Shown here piece after piece: positions 55,473 to 64,000 of a stretch of 64,000 nucleotides of DNA (position 1 is the first letter of the stretch; each line of letters opens with the position of its first letter). The stretch is taken from NCBI RefSeq assembly GCF_027594545.1, contig NZ_CP115160.1, forward strand, positions 650,501-714,500. The letters run 5' to 3'. A model generated the notes under the pieces. The model saw only the letters and a list, made by a program, of their open reading frames with translations, made no database searches and was not told the DNA's origin. This DNA comes from Algoriphagus sp. TR-M9 (GTDB taxonomy: Bacteria; Bacteroidota; Bacteroidia; Cytophagales; Cyclobacteriaceae). The position numbers were made by a program, and so were the translations under genes.

Positions 55473-57116
55473 ATGAAAATTCCATTTCCTATTCTTAGTA
55501 TTGCTTTTTTATGGGCTTTGCTTTTTTCTAATGCTTCTGTAGGGCAAAGCACCGAAGAGTTTCACCAAAGGCTCAATTATGTAGATAGTCTGGCTAAAAG
55601 GCAGCCCGATCAGGCCTTTCTGATGGCCACAGAAATCGTGGAGCTGGGGAAGCAGCAGAACTGGGACACCCTTGTAGGAGTATCCCAGTTGATCCGTGGT
55701 AAAATCCTTTTCCAATTTGGCCTTTTTCAACCCGCCTCAGAAGCATTTTATGAGGCTGAGCATATTTTTGAACAGGAAAACCTGATTTCCCATCTAGCTC
55801 AGACCCACAATGCCCTTGGGGAGCTTTATTACAAAATTAAGTCTACAGAAGATGCTTTGCAGCGTCATGAGTCAGCTTTAAAGCTTTACCAGACTATTGA
55901 TGATGCGTCCGGTGTGGCCGAGACCAAGAGTTTTATAGGAGGAATGTATGAGAAAATGGGGGCTTACCCCAAAGCCTTGGCATTTCAAAGGGAGGCTCTC
56001 TTACTATTTGAGGACATAGACCATAAAGAACAACTGGCTTTTGTGCATGAGAATGTAGGGAGTATCTATGAGGATTTGGAGCAGTATGATTCTGCATTGG
56101 TTTACTTTCAGAAAGCGTATGAGCTGAATTTTGAGATAGGGGATAGCTTGAGTTTGATCAGTAATTTAAATAATCTGGGCGATGTGTATCGAAAGACCAT
56201 GGAGGCTGAGAGAGGCCTAAAATACTCTCTGGAAGCTGCTCAGATCAGTGCTAGACTTGGTTTTTTGGATCAGCAGAAAAGTGCAGTAGTGGATATATCC
56301 AAAGCCTATGCTGAAATGCAGGATTTTAGCAATGCGTACAAATTTTTAGAACAAAGCCGGGAGCTCAGTGAGCTGGTGTACTCTGAGGAATCCGCTAGGC
56401 AAATAGCGATTCAGGAAGCACAGAACCATCTTTTTACTAAAAATCAACAGATCAAGCAACTGGAACAGATGCGGGTGATAGATGCCCGGCTGAAATGGGC
56501 ATTACTATTCTTGGTTGCTTTATTATGTGTACTGGGGTGGGTGATTTTCAATCGACAAAAGTTGAAGATCAGAAGCAATAAGAACCTGCTAGAACAGCAA
56601 AAGGAGACCTTGGCAGTAAAAGAGCGCCTGATCTCTACAGAAAAGCAAAACCGGAAATTGTTAGAGCTGAAAATGGAAGCGGAGGAGCAGGCGCATTCCA
56701 AGGCTTTGACAGCTCAAACTTTGCACGTCATCGATAAAAACCAAATGCTGGAAGATATCCAGCTGAGATTGCGAAATATTCTGGAGGAGGAACCAAAGGA
56801 GCAAAAGAAAAAAATACGGAACCTCATCAAGCAGATCGACTATAATTTTTCTCATGATACAGACTGGGAAGACTTCAAGCATAGTTTTGAAAAAGTGTAC
56901 CAGGATTTCTTCCGAAAAATCCAGCAGCAATCCGGCGGCCTCACGCCAGCAGAGATGAAATTGGCTAGCCTGATGCGTCTTAATCTCAATTCCAAAGAGA
57001 TAGCGTCTACCCTAGGAATATCCATGGATAGTCTTCGGATTTCCCGCTATAGGCTTCGCAAAAAAATGAAACTTGAAAAGGGGGAAAGCTTACAGCAATT
57101 TTTGCTTTGTATATGA
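55473..57116 (+). CDS. membrane-anchored TPR regulator with LuxR-like HTH
   Basis: A 547-residue protein built as a one-component sensor. A signal sequence (about 1-24) leads to a periplasmic array of TPR repeats (about 60-300, with AQTHNALGELYYKIKSTEDALQRHESALKLY and LAFVHENVGSIYEDLEQYDSALVYFQKAYEL). One membrane helix (about 340-358, WALLFLVALLCVLGWVIF) precedes a coiled coil and a cytoplasmic C-terminal HTH (GGLTPAEMKLASLMRLNLNSKEIASTLGISMDSLRISRYRLRKKM) of the GerE/LuxR class. It would couple a periplasmic signal to transcription. It precedes the phytase gene in the same direction and is a good candidate for its regulator. Confidence 0.9.
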   Translation: MKIPFPILSIAFLWALLFSNASVGQSTEEFHQRLNYVDSLAKRQPDQAFLMATEIVELGKQQNWDTLVGVSQLIRGKILFQFGLFQPASEAFYEAEHIFEQENLISHLAQTHNALGELYYKIKSTEDALQRHESALKLYQTIDDASGVAETKSFIGGMYEKMGAYPKALAFQREALLLFEDIDHKEQLAFVHENVGSIYEDLEQYDSALVYFQKAYELNFEIGDSLSLISNLNNLGDVYRKTMEAERGLKYSLEAAQISARLGFLDQQKSAVVDISKAYAEMQDFSNAYKFLEQSRELSELVYSEESARQIAIQEAQNHLFTKNQQIKQLEQMRVIDARLKWALLFLVALLCVLGWVIFNRQKLKIRSNKNLLEQQKETLAVKERLISTEKQNRKLLELKMEAEEQAHSKALTAQTLHVIDKNQMLEDIQLRLRNILEEEPKEQKKKIRNLIKQIDYNFSHDTDWEDFKHSFEKVYQDFFRKIQQQSGGLTPAEMKLASLMRLNLNSKEIASTLGISMDSLRISRYRLRKKMKLEKGESLQQFLLCI

Positions 57117-57308
57117 TTTACAATTTATTAACTCCTTTTTAACATTGGTTAATATACTGGTTATTAAGTCCTTACGATCGTTTTATTGATTTCTGTTTAG
57201 ATTTTGTTAACGCTTGATATGCTGTTTGTTGCCCAAATGATTACAGTCAATTCTGGTCTATAGCCTATGCTCAATCTAACATTGTGGCATCAATATCAAT
57301 CAATTCTT

Positions 57309-58394
57309 ATGATAAAATCTAGGCTGAGTTATGGGGTGTTTGCAATCGTGATTCTTGCGGGATCTTGTAGCGAGCCTACCCAAGAAACCAAGGAGGCAGT
57401 GGTGGCTTCCAATGTAGAACCCTTGTATGTGACAGATTCGGTCATATATGATACAGATGACCCCGCAATCTGGGTCAATCCAGATGATGCTTCTAAAAGC
57501 CTCATTATTGGCACAGACAAAAATGAAGATGGAGCCCTGTATGTGTTTGACCTGAAAGGGAATGCTGTTGACTCATTAATTGTACGGAATATTCAGCGTC
57601 CTAATAATGTGGACGTGGGGTATGGTTTGGACTTGGGCGATCGCAGCGTTGACTTTGCGGTAACTGGAGAACGAATGACCTCTAAACTGAGATTCTATTC
57701 CCTTCCGGATATGCAAGAAATCAATCCGGGAGGAATTGAAGTATATGAGGGAGAAACTGGCCCGGAATATAAGGATCTGATGGGAGTTGCTCTTTTTCAA
57801 GACAAAACTACTGGAAAGAATTATGTAATCGCAGGAAGAAAGAATGGCCCTACTGATGGCACCTATCTCTGGCAGTATGAGATTTTGGCAGAGAATGGTC
57901 AAATCAACTTGGCACTGGTCAGGAAGTTTGGTTCATTTTCAGGCAGTAAAGAAATAGAGGCTATTGCCGTAGATGCAGAATTAGGATATATCTACTATTC
58001 TGATGAAGGGGCAGGTGTCAAAAAATACTATGCAGATCCAGAAAAAGGGAATGAAGAGCTGGCTTTTTTTGCTCAAGAAGGATTTACAGATGATCACGAA
58101 GGTATTTCGATTTATAAGCTGGATGACAAAACGGGGTACATTCTGGTTTCAGATCAAGGAGCAAACCTTTTTCATGTATTTCCCAGAGAAGGGTCTCCTT
58201 CCAATCCCCACGAACACAAGCTTCTCACTACCATCCCCGCGAGTACCATCTCAAGTGACGGCTCAGAGTCCAGCAGTGCGTCCCTAGGATCAGAATTTCC
58301 ACATGGAGTTTTTGTGGCTATGTCTGACGACAAAACTTTTCAAATCTACCGATGGGAAGACATCGCAGGTGACATTCTGAAAATTAAAAACTAA
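57309..58394 (+). CDS. beta-propeller phytase (3-phytase), lipoprotein
   Basis: The ATG at 57309 (MIKSRLSYGVF) gives a clean lipoprotein signal with the lipobox LAGSC. The frame start at 57267 would put polar residues before it. The 361-residue protein has the phytase hallmarks: DDPAIWVNPDDASKSLIIGTDKNEDGALYVFDLKG, NVDVGYGLDLG, VTGERMTSKLRFYSLPD, KEIEAIAVDAELGYIYYSDEGAGVKKYYADP and DDHEGISIYKLDDKTGYILVSDQG. It should release phosphate from calcium-bound phytate at the cell surface. It precedes the TonB receptor by 17 bases, clearly one operon. Confidence 0.93.
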   Translation: MIKSRLSYGVFAIVILAGSCSEPTQETKEAVVASNVEPLYVTDSVIYDTDDPAIWVNPDDASKSLIIGTDKNEDGALYVFDLKGNAVDSLIVRNIQRPNNVDVGYGLDLGDRSVDFAVTGERMTSKLRFYSLPDMQEINPGGIEVYEGETGPEYKDLMGVALFQDKTTGKNYVIAGRKNGPTDGTYLWQYEILAENGQINLALVRKFGSFSGSKEIEAIAVDAELGYIYYSDEGAGVKKYYADPEKGNEELAFFAQEGFTDDHEGISIYKLDDKTGYILVSDQGANLFHVFPREGSPSNPHEHKLLTTIPASTISSDGSESSSASLGSEFPHGVFVAMSDDKTFQIYRWEDIAGDILKIKN

Positions 58395-58411
58395 ACATCC
58401 TACCTGAAATC

Positions 58412-61180
58412 ATGAAAAAGCTAATATTCAGTACACTTATTTTGGTTTTAACTTATTGTTTTGGCCAGGAAGCATTAGCACAGGGCGTGCTAAAAGGAAG
58501 GGTGATAGATGCGCAGAATCTTTCTATGCCCGGTGCCAATGTGGTATTGACTAACACCACATTGGGGACAGTTACCAGTCAAACAGGTGATTATTCCTTT
58601 GTAGACCTTCCCTCAGGTACCTACGAAGTACTGGTTACCTACTTGGGCTATGGATCTGTATCACATCAGACTCAGGTAAAGGATGGGGAGACTACTACTT
58701 TGAATTTCAAATTGGACCAGACCACCATAGAAAGCCTTGAATTTGTGGTGCTTGGTGACCGATTGAAAGGACAGGCAAAGGCGTTGAATCAGCAAAAAAA
58801 CAATGCAAATATAACCAATGTGGTATCCTCAGATCAGATCGGCCGATTTCCGGATGCCAATATTGGCGATGCCTTGAAAAGGATTCCCGGGATCACTATG
58901 CAGAATGACCAAGGGGAAGCTAGGAATATAATTATCAGAGGGATGGCTCCACAGCTCAACTCTGTCACACTGAATGGAGAACGCATTCCTTCAGCAGAAG
59001 GGGACAATCGTACTGTGCAGATGGATTTGATTCCTTCGGATATGATCCAAACTATAGAAGTGAACAAAGCTGTGCTGCCAAATATGGATGCCGATGCTAT
59101 AGGTGGATCTGTGAATCTAGTGACTCGTCAGGCTCCGAATGCCCTCCGTGTTTCAGGTACGCTAGGGTCTGGTGTCAACTTACTTTCTAATAAACCTATT
59201 TGGACTGGAGGATTAATAGTGGGCAATAGGTTCCTGGAGGACAAACTAGGGGTAATTGTTTCCGCTTCTTATAACAATCACAATTTCGGGTCAGATAATG
59301 TGGAAGCTACCTGGTACGAATCTGACAATGGAGTCGCTTTAGAGGATTTTGAAATCAGGGAGTATCAAGTTCAGCGGGTGAGAAGGTCAGTCTCAGCAGC
59401 TCTGGATTATCAGCTATCCGACAATCATAGCCTATTCTTCTCTGCGATGTATAACCATAGAGATGACTGGGAAAATAGGTTTGCAATGCAAGTGAGCCAG
59501 CTTGACGACATGTTTGATGATGGAGATTTTACAGAAATCAGTGCTGGTAGATACACGGGCAATGCAAGGGTGGAATACCAGACTAAGGGAGGATCAAATG
59601 ATAGTAGAATCGATAATTCTAGGCTAGAAGATCAGCGGGTTTACAATTTAACGCTAGGGGGAGACCACCTTTTCAATAAGTTGAAAATGGACTGGAATGT
59701 GACCTATGCCAGAGCATCCGAGAGTAGACCTCATGAGCGATACATCGCTTATAGATCGGAAGGACAGCTGGTAGATGTGGACCTCAGTAATCCAAGAAAA
59801 CCTTATTCCTATCTCCAAAACCCAGCAGACAACTTGGGTATAGAATTTAGTGAACTAAGTGAAGAGAAGGGCTATACCTTTGACCAGGACCTCAATGCCA
59901 AACTGGACTTTAAATTACCATATAGCTCTAAAGGAATTCTTCAGTTTGGAGGTAGATATAGAGGCAAAAGTAAAGAAAGGGATAATAACTTCTTTGAGTA
60001 CGAACCGATTGACATGGATTCATTTGGGAATACCTTAGCTGATATACCGACCAATAATTACAGCGACCCTAATTTCCTTGCCGGGTCGCAATATCAGGTC
60101 GGGACTTTTGCTACGCCTGTATTTCTGGGAAGTTTAAATCTCAAAAACGGTGCGCAGTTTGAAGAATCTGATTTAATGGAGGAGTATGTGCCAGGTAATT
60201 ATGTGGCCAACGAGACTATTACTGCCGCTTACGCCATGATGGACCATCAGTTTAACAGCAAGTTTTCTGCGATAGCAGGGTTAAGACTAGAGCATACTGC
60301 CATTGATTACGCAGGTAATATTTTTGACCTGGATAACGAAGAGGTGTCTCCTGCCGAGGGTACACAGAGTTATAGCAATCTGATGCCAGGGGTTCATTTG
60401 AAGTATGATTTCACCCCGAATAGCATATTGAGATTTGCTTGGACTAATACCATCGCTAGACCCAATTATTTTGATTTAGTACCTTATGCAGAGTTCAGTC
60501 CAGAGGATCAGGAGCTTGCTCGAGGTAACCCTAATTTAAAGGCAACCACAGCCATGAATTTTGATTTGATGGGTGAAAAGTACTTCGATAATGTTGGGAT
60601 TGTTTCCTTTGGAGGCTTTTACAAGAATCTGGATGACTTTGTCTACACCATCACTACCCAGGGATACAGTGATCCTGTTTTTGGAGAGGATCTAGAATAC
60701 TCTCGCCCAGAAAATGGAGGCACTGCCCAGGTGTATGGTTTTGAGGCTGCGATACAGCGTCAAATCTGGAAAGGGCTTGGGATCTACTTAAATTATACTT
60801 TTACCAAGTCTAGTACTACAGGCATTGAAGGTAGGGATGAAGATGATCTAGAGTTGCCGGGTACAGCAGATAACATGTTTAATGCTTCATTGTCTTATGA
60901 AAATAAGAAACTGGTAGTTCGCGTATCCTTGAATTATGCCTCGGATTACCTGGACGAATTGGGTGGAGACAGCTTTGAAGATCGCTTTTATGACAAGCAG
61001 ACGTTTTTGGATGTGAATGCTTCTTATGCTTTTACGCCTAAGTGGAGAGTGTTTTTCGAAGGAAATAATTTAACTAATCAGCCACTGCGGTATTACCAGG
61101 GAATACAGGCCCGCACTATGCAAATGGAGTACTACAACGCGAGGTTGAACTTTGGGGTTAAATTTGATCTGTTTGAATAG
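58412..61180 (+). CDS. TonB-dependent receptor paired with phytase
   Basis: A 922-residue receptor: signal peptide (about 1-24, ending EALAQ), a carboxypeptidase-regulatory-like domain (about 26-108, KGRVIDAQNLSMPGANVVLTN, GTYEVLVTYLGYG), a plug (about 128-235, FPDANIGDALKRIPGITMQND, NIIIRGMAPQLNSVTLNGER, DADAIGGSVNLVTR) and a long barrel ending YNARLNFGVKFDLF. It resembles the TonB-dependent receptors of the CirA/Fiu type more than SusC. Directly downstream of the phytase, it most likely imports a phytate breakdown product or an intermediate such as inositol phosphate. A terminator follows. Confidence 0.93.
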   Translation: MKKLIFSTLILVLTYCFGQEALAQGVLKGRVIDAQNLSMPGANVVLTNTTLGTVTSQTGDYSFVDLPSGTYEVLVTYLGYGSVSHQTQVKDGETTTLNFKLDQTTIESLEFVVLGDRLKGQAKALNQQKNNANITNVVSSDQIGRFPDANIGDALKRIPGITMQNDQGEARNIIIRGMAPQLNSVTLNGERIPSAEGDNRTVQMDLIPSDMIQTIEVNKAVLPNMDADAIGGSVNLVTRQAPNALRVSGTLGSGVNLLSNKPIWTGGLIVGNRFLEDKLGVIVSASYNNHNFGSDNVEATWYESDNGVALEDFEIREYQVQRVRRSVSAALDYQLSDNHSLFFSAMYNHRDDWENRFAMQVSQLDDMFDDGDFTEISAGRYTGNARVEYQTKGGSNDSRIDNSRLEDQRVYNLTLGGDHLFNKLKMDWNVTYARASESRPHERYIAYRSEGQLVDVDLSNPRKPYSYLQNPADNLGIEFSELSEEKGYTFDQDLNAKLDFKLPYSSKGILQFGGRYRGKSKERDNNFFEYEPIDMDSFGNTLADIPTNNYSDPNFLAGSQYQVGTFATPVFLGSLNLKNGAQFEESDLMEEYVPGNYVANETITAAYAMMDHQFNSKFSAIAGLRLEHTAIDYAGNIFDLDNEEVSPAEGTQSYSNLMPGVHLKYDFTPNSILRFAWTNTIARPNYFDLVPYAEFSPEDQELARGNPNLKATTAMNFDLMGEKYFDNVGIVSFGGFYKNLDDFVYTITTQGYSDPVFGEDLEYSRPENGGTAQVYGFEAAIQRQIWKGLGIYLNYTFTKSSTTGIEGRDEDDLELPGTADNMFNASLSYENKKLVVRVSLNYASDYLDELGGDSFEDRFYDKQTFLDVNASYAFTPKWRVFFEGNNLTNQPLRYYQGIQARTMQMEYYNARLNFGVKFDLFE

Positions 61181-61203
61181 TTTTAAACGGAACTAATAAG
61201 TAT

Positions 61204-61242
61204 AAAAAAGGTGGTTCAGATATATCTGAACCACCTTTTTTT
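61204..61242 (+). terminator. rho-independent terminator after the phytase operon
   Basis: A near-perfect palindrome: AAAAAAGGTGGTTCAGATA pairs with its own complement, ending in seven T. Strong in both directions. Confidence 0.92.
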
Positions 61243-61311
61243 ATCGCCAGTACCTGGGATTGAATGATAATTGGATTAGGAATGTCTTTCCTTATTACTA
61301 TTGTAGAAAGT

Positions 61312-61527
61312 TTAAAAGTTAAACAAGAATAGTGCTATTAGACTACCAAGCAATGCTAGGCCAAAGCTCAAGAAAAGGATTTTAGGATGATTGCTGATCC
61401 TTTGCTTCTTCTTTGGTTGCCCGTCTACCACCAATTGTTGCCTAGGCTGGATTACCTCCTGTACCACGGCCAGGCTTCCCAAGAAATAAATCAATAGGAT
61501 TAAGAAAAAACTTGCGACGATTTCCAT
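61312..61527 (-). CDS. small membrane protein, function unknown
   Basis: 71 residues with two hydrophobic segments (about 4-22, IVASFFLILLIYFLGSLAV, and 49-70, ILFLSFGLALLGSLIALFLF) joined by a polar, basic loop (QPKKKQRISNHPK). It is a typical two-helix hairpin membrane protein. The gene stands alone between two terminators, which supports it as a real gene. No family assigned. Confidence 0.65.
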   Translation of the reverse strand: MEIVASFFLILLIYFLGSLAVVQEVIQPRQQLVVDGQPKKKQRISNHPKILFLSFGLALLGSLIALFLFNF

Positions 61528-61615
61528 GAGATTGCTGTTTGAACCCCAAAGTTAACAGCTAAGTCTCCCCTTGATTTTTAGGTTTACAAACTTAACAATT
61601 TGATAATGAACGGAC

Positions 61616-61650
61616 ATGAAAAAAACCGCTATTGAAGTAGCGGCTTTTTT
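61616..61650. terminator. bidirectional terminator
   Basis: Stem CCGCTA / TAGCGG with A- and T-runs on both sides. On the minus strand it ends the S41 protease gene. Confidence 0.85.
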
Positions 61651-61665
61651 CACTTTAAAACATCC

Positions 61666-63078
61666 TTATTTGAATGGATTGGACTCTATCATTCGGCCTT
61701 GCCTTATTTTGTTATCTAGAGTACTTCCTATATCCACCCGATCCAGCTTCTCTATCCTCGCAGAGGAAGCTGTACCGGTAATTTGTTCTATGGTGGTGCG
61801 AAGAAGGTATTCATTGATATCACCAAGCGGTCTCAATCTTTCTTCGTATTCAAAAGCTTCTACGTTGGGTTCGAAACCATTGATATAGTCGGATTCATCC
61901 AGGCTATTGAAACTTCTGGTGACAATAGGAAGCAACCCATAGTTATTGTCATCGTTTTCCTCATCTTCAAAAGGGATGGAGCCCACATTTTTTCCATAGG
62001 TCACATCACCTACCAAAAATACATCCATATAAGGTCTCAGCCCATTGATGATTAATTCTGAGGCAGAGGCTGTACGCGAAGAGGTGATGATATAAACTCT
62101 ATTTCCTTCTAAGGTTGCACCCAGATTTTCAGCTTTGGTTTTAAATGCGGTTTGGACATTACTCAACTCAGGAATATTGGTAGAAATAAAGTCATTGTAT
62201 TTGGTCTTCGAAAATATGTCCTCGTCGGTCACGGCTGGGGCAATTAAGCTTGCCATATTTACCGCGGAGCTCACGAGTCCTCCACCGTTGTAGCGGAAGT
62301 CTACGATGAGGTGATTGATTTGTTGGGCCTTGAATGAGGCGAAAGCTGCATCTAGTTCATTGTCAAAGGCTTTGTCGCCGTTGCCAGCATCCGGCGCAAA
62401 GAAATTATAAATCACATACCCGATTTTTTCTGAGTCCACATTGAATACGGTATCCAGAAATATGGGGTTTTCGGACAACTGTACAGGAGTCAGCGAGATG
62501 TCGGCTTGGGCCTGATACCCACCTTCACTCTCATTAAATCTGATGTATGAAATAGTGTGGGTAGATTCTGTCCGTCCAAGTACTGTTCTGTAATTGTCTA
62601 TATTCATGACGGTCCCGTTGATAGCTGTAATCACGTCTCCTCTGCGTAAACCTTCCGTAGCAGCTGGACTGTTTTTCTTTACATAGGATATTTCTGCTAC
62701 TACATCGTCGCTGGTGGAGGAGGCTCTATACAGGGTGTATTCATAGCCTGCATCCAGGGAAATACCGCTTAGGTTATTGATCAACTCCTGGTAGTCTGGA
62801 TATATGGCAGAAAACCTATCGGTAGGTCGAAACAGTAATGATTCATAATAGTCTTCAGGTTCAGAAGTCGCAGCGATTGGAGTTCTCATGTTTTCATTCC
62901 AATAGTAGACTTCATTCATGACAGCTCGAATCCAACCGTTTATTTCTGTTTCCAGGGTGTTTTCCGGAACTACCGGCGGCTCTACTACAGGATCCATTTC
63001 ATCGTCCTTGTCACAGCTCCACAGCAATCCGCTCAGAATTACATAGAAGCAAGCCTTTAAGATTTGGTTAGATTTCAT
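61666..63078 (-). CDS. S41 family peptidase lipoprotein
   Basis: A 470-residue lipoprotein with the lipobox LWSC (Cys at about residue 22) and an acidic, Pro-rich linker. An N-terminal helical region (NGWIRAVMNEVYYWNENM) precedes a PDZ domain (about 110-185, KKNSPAATEGLRRGDVITAING) and the tail-specific protease domain with HLIVDFRYNGGGLVSSAVN, the catalytic Ser in SSRTASASELIINGL and the Lys in GDVTYGKNVGS. It should degrade or process proteins in the periplasm or at the surface. It belongs to the Bacteroidetes lipoprotein S41 branch, not the classic Prc type. A gene for the cell division protein FtsE follows upstream in the same direction. Confidence 0.93.
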   Translation of the reverse strand: MKSNQILKACFYVILSGLLWSCDKDDEMDPVVEPPVVPENTLETEINGWIRAVMNEVYYWNENMRTPIAATSEPEDYYESLLFRPTDRFSAIYPDYQELINNLSGISLDAGYEYTLYRASSTSDDVVAEISYVKKNSPAATEGLRRGDVITAINGTVMNIDNYRTVLGRTESTHTISYIRFNESEGGYQAQADISLTPVQLSENPIFLDTVFNVDSEKIGYVIYNFFAPDAGNGDKAFDNELDAAFASFKAQQINHLIVDFRYNGGGLVSSAVNMASLIAPAVTDEDIFSKTKYNDFISTNIPELSNVQTAFKTKAENLGATLEGNRVYIITSSRTASASELIINGLRPYMDVFLVGDVTYGKNVGSIPFEDEENDDNNYGLLPIVTRSFNSLDESDYINGFEPNVEAFEYEERLRPLGDINEYLLRTTIEQITGTASSARIEKLDRVDIGSTLDNKIRQGRMIESNPFK

Positions 63079-63140
63079 ATTTGGGAAATTTGGATGATTG
63101 TAAGCACGGTATTCAAACGCCTACGGATATGCTTATGTTT

Positions 63141-63851
63141 TCAATAAGTAGAACCATAAGAGACGTCATGTGTTTGACTGTCTTTAAGTTCTCCGTTTTC
63201 ACATTTCAATACTCTATAAGGGTACTTACGAAGTAAATCATAATTATGGGTTGCCATTAATATAGCAGTTCCTTTTTTATTTATTTCCTGGAAGAGCTTA
63301 AAAATTCCATCCGCTACGTCTGGATCTAAGTTTCCGGTAGGCTCATCGGCAAGCAAAATGGATGGTTCATTCAGCAAAGCCCTGGCGATCACCACTCGCT
63401 GCTGCTCTCCTCCGGAAAGCTGGTGAGGCATTTTGCTGGATGCGTTGTTCAGTCCCACCAGCAGCAGTACTTCTGCCATTCTAGCATTTATTTTTGCTTT
63501 GTCTTTCCAGCCTGTGGCCCGCATGACAAAGGCTAGGTTCTCAGCTACTGAGCGGTCATTAAAAAGTTGGAAATCCTGAAAAATAATCCCGATTTTTCTT
63601 CTCAGGTAGGGGACATCTTTTGTTTTGATGTTTTCTAAATTAAAGCCGGCCACTTCTGCACTCCCGCTTCTCAGTTCCAAGTCTGCATAGAGGGTCTTGA
63701 GCAAGGAACTTTTGCCGGAGCCGGTTCTACCGATCAAAAAGACAAATTCATGCTGCTCCACCGAGAAGTTGACATTGGAGAGTATAGGGTCGACTCCTTG
63801 AAATATGGTAGCCTGGTTGACCTGCAATACGGGTTGAGTACTGAAATCCAT
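63141..63851 (-). CDS. ftsE: cell division ATP-binding protein FtsE
   Basis: A 236-residue ABC ATPase: Walker A in FLIGRTGSGKSSLLKTLYAD, the Q-loop IGIIFQDFQLFNDRSVAENLAFVM, the signature HQLSGGEQQRVVIARALLNEP, Walker B ILLADEPTGNLDP and the switch His in LMATHNYDLL. With FtsX it couples the divisome to cell-wall hydrolase activation. No ftsX gene is visible in the window. It starts two bases after the stop of the partial upstream gene, so the two are co-transcribed. Confidence 0.93.
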   Translation of the reverse strand: MDFSTQPVLQVNQATIFQGVDPILSNVNFSVEQHEFVFLIGRTGSGKSSLLKTLYADLELRSGSAEVAGFNLENIKTKDVPYLRRKIGIIFQDFQLFNDRSVAENLAFVMRATGWKDKAKINARMAEVLLLVGLNNASSKMPHQLSGGEQQRVVIARALLNEPSILLADEPTGNLDPDVADGIFKLFQEINKKGTAILMATHNYDLLRKYPYRVLKCENGELKDSQTHDVSYGSTY

Positions 63852-63853
63852 TC

Positions 63854-64000
63854 TTATAATTCTAGTTTTTGCAATTTTCCAAAAGGTAGTTCTTTGATCA
63901 ACGCTTCCAGCTCGTCTTCCTTTCCTCCCAGTCCGAATTTTTCTATTTTCTTTAAAGGCCTGTCTGCTCTGAAGTAGGCAACCAGCACAAAGTTTTCATC
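63854..64000 (-). CDS. C-terminal end of an unrecognised gene, cut by window edge
   Basis: 48 codons on the minus strand in the frame that starts at 64000, ending in TAA at 63854-63856, two bases before the ftsE start. The residues DENFVLVAYFRADRPLKKIEKFG and LGGKEDELEALIKELPFGKLQKLEL read as coding and not as random frame. No family assigned; the tail would be a short charged helix. It is the upstream partner of ftsE. Confidence 0.7.
   Translation of the reverse strand, partial: DENFVLVAYFRADRPLKKIEKFGLGGKEDELEALIKELPFGKLQKLEL

Noticed and set aside
1..64000. CRISPR arrays, phage genes, insertion sequences with intact transposase
   Set aside because: No regularly spaced repeats, phage structural genes or complete transposase frames were found on either strand.

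Overview
This window is chromosomal DNA from a Bacteroidota bacterium. It most resembles the order Cytophagales, family Cyclobacteriaceae (an Algoriphagus-like organism), but that placement is an inference from gene content, not from a marker search. Supporting signs are SusC/SusD and other TonB-dependent receptors, S41, M14 and ASPIC/FG-GAP exported proteins, a long LepB with a large insertion, DUF5683 beside ParB, an almost complete lack of Shine-Dalgarno sequences, and several promoters of the Bacteroidetes type (TTTG, about 20 bases, then TAnnTTTG). Nearly all of the DNA is ordinary core chromosome. No phage, insertion sequence with an intact transposase, or CRISPR array was seen. Layout: 1-3.9 kb holds a truncated LytS-type histidine kinase and a divergent TonB receptor. 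4.2-7.0 kb holds PDH E1-beta and a rhodanese/aldehyde dehydrogenase pair. 7.1-13.4 kb is housekeeping: a phosphodiesterase, a tiny basic protein, HisS, YbaB, a glycosyltransferase, a PspC protein and an OmpA/TPR protein. 13.4-26.8 kb is the most accessory-looking block. It has a long leader with a LacI-type palindrome, then SusC, SusD, a large ASPIC/FG-GAP lipoprotein, a creatininase-family hydrolase on the other strand, and a translationally coupled trio of glycosylasparaginase, CutC and a c-heme/FG-GAP lipoprotein. I read it as a candidate uptake and breakdown locus for glycan-asparagine or glycopeptide material. 26.9-31 kb holds a CBS protein, MetZ under a SAM-I riboswitch with its own promoter, Pth, ribosomal protein L25 and PRPP synthetase. 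31.3-36.1 kb holds an M14 peptidase, an EcsC protein and a class V aminotransferase, followed by tRNA-Gln. 36.5-38 kb is the S6-S18-L9 operon. 38-41.6 kb holds a coiled-coil membrane protein, two methyltransferases, ApaG and Ung. 41.6-45.7 kb is a tightly packed parA-parB-DUF5683-dapB-lepB operon. A hairpin-rich repeat separates it from pyrG-yidC. 49.6-50.5 kb is an 880-base stretch with no gene, followed by a small HTH protein. 51.1-54.6 kb holds an ECF sigma/anti-sigma pair, a DUF6249 protein, a degenerate Sua5-like protein and the CCA-adding enzyme. 54.6-61.2 kb holds a TPR protein, then a membrane-anchored TPR/LuxR-HTH regulator, a beta-propeller phytase and a TonB receptor, which together look like a phytate phosphate-scavenging unit. 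61.3-64 kb holds a small membrane protein, an S41 protease lipoprotein, FtsE and the end of an unrecognised gene. How the parts work together: the two nutrient loci each pair an outer-membrane receptor with exported lipoprotein enzymes. Methionine synthesis is gated by SAM through the riboswitch. The minus-strand operons at 28.9-31 kb, 36.9-38 kb and 41.6-49.6 kb supply translation, chromosome segregation, envelope biogenesis and nucleotide synthesis.
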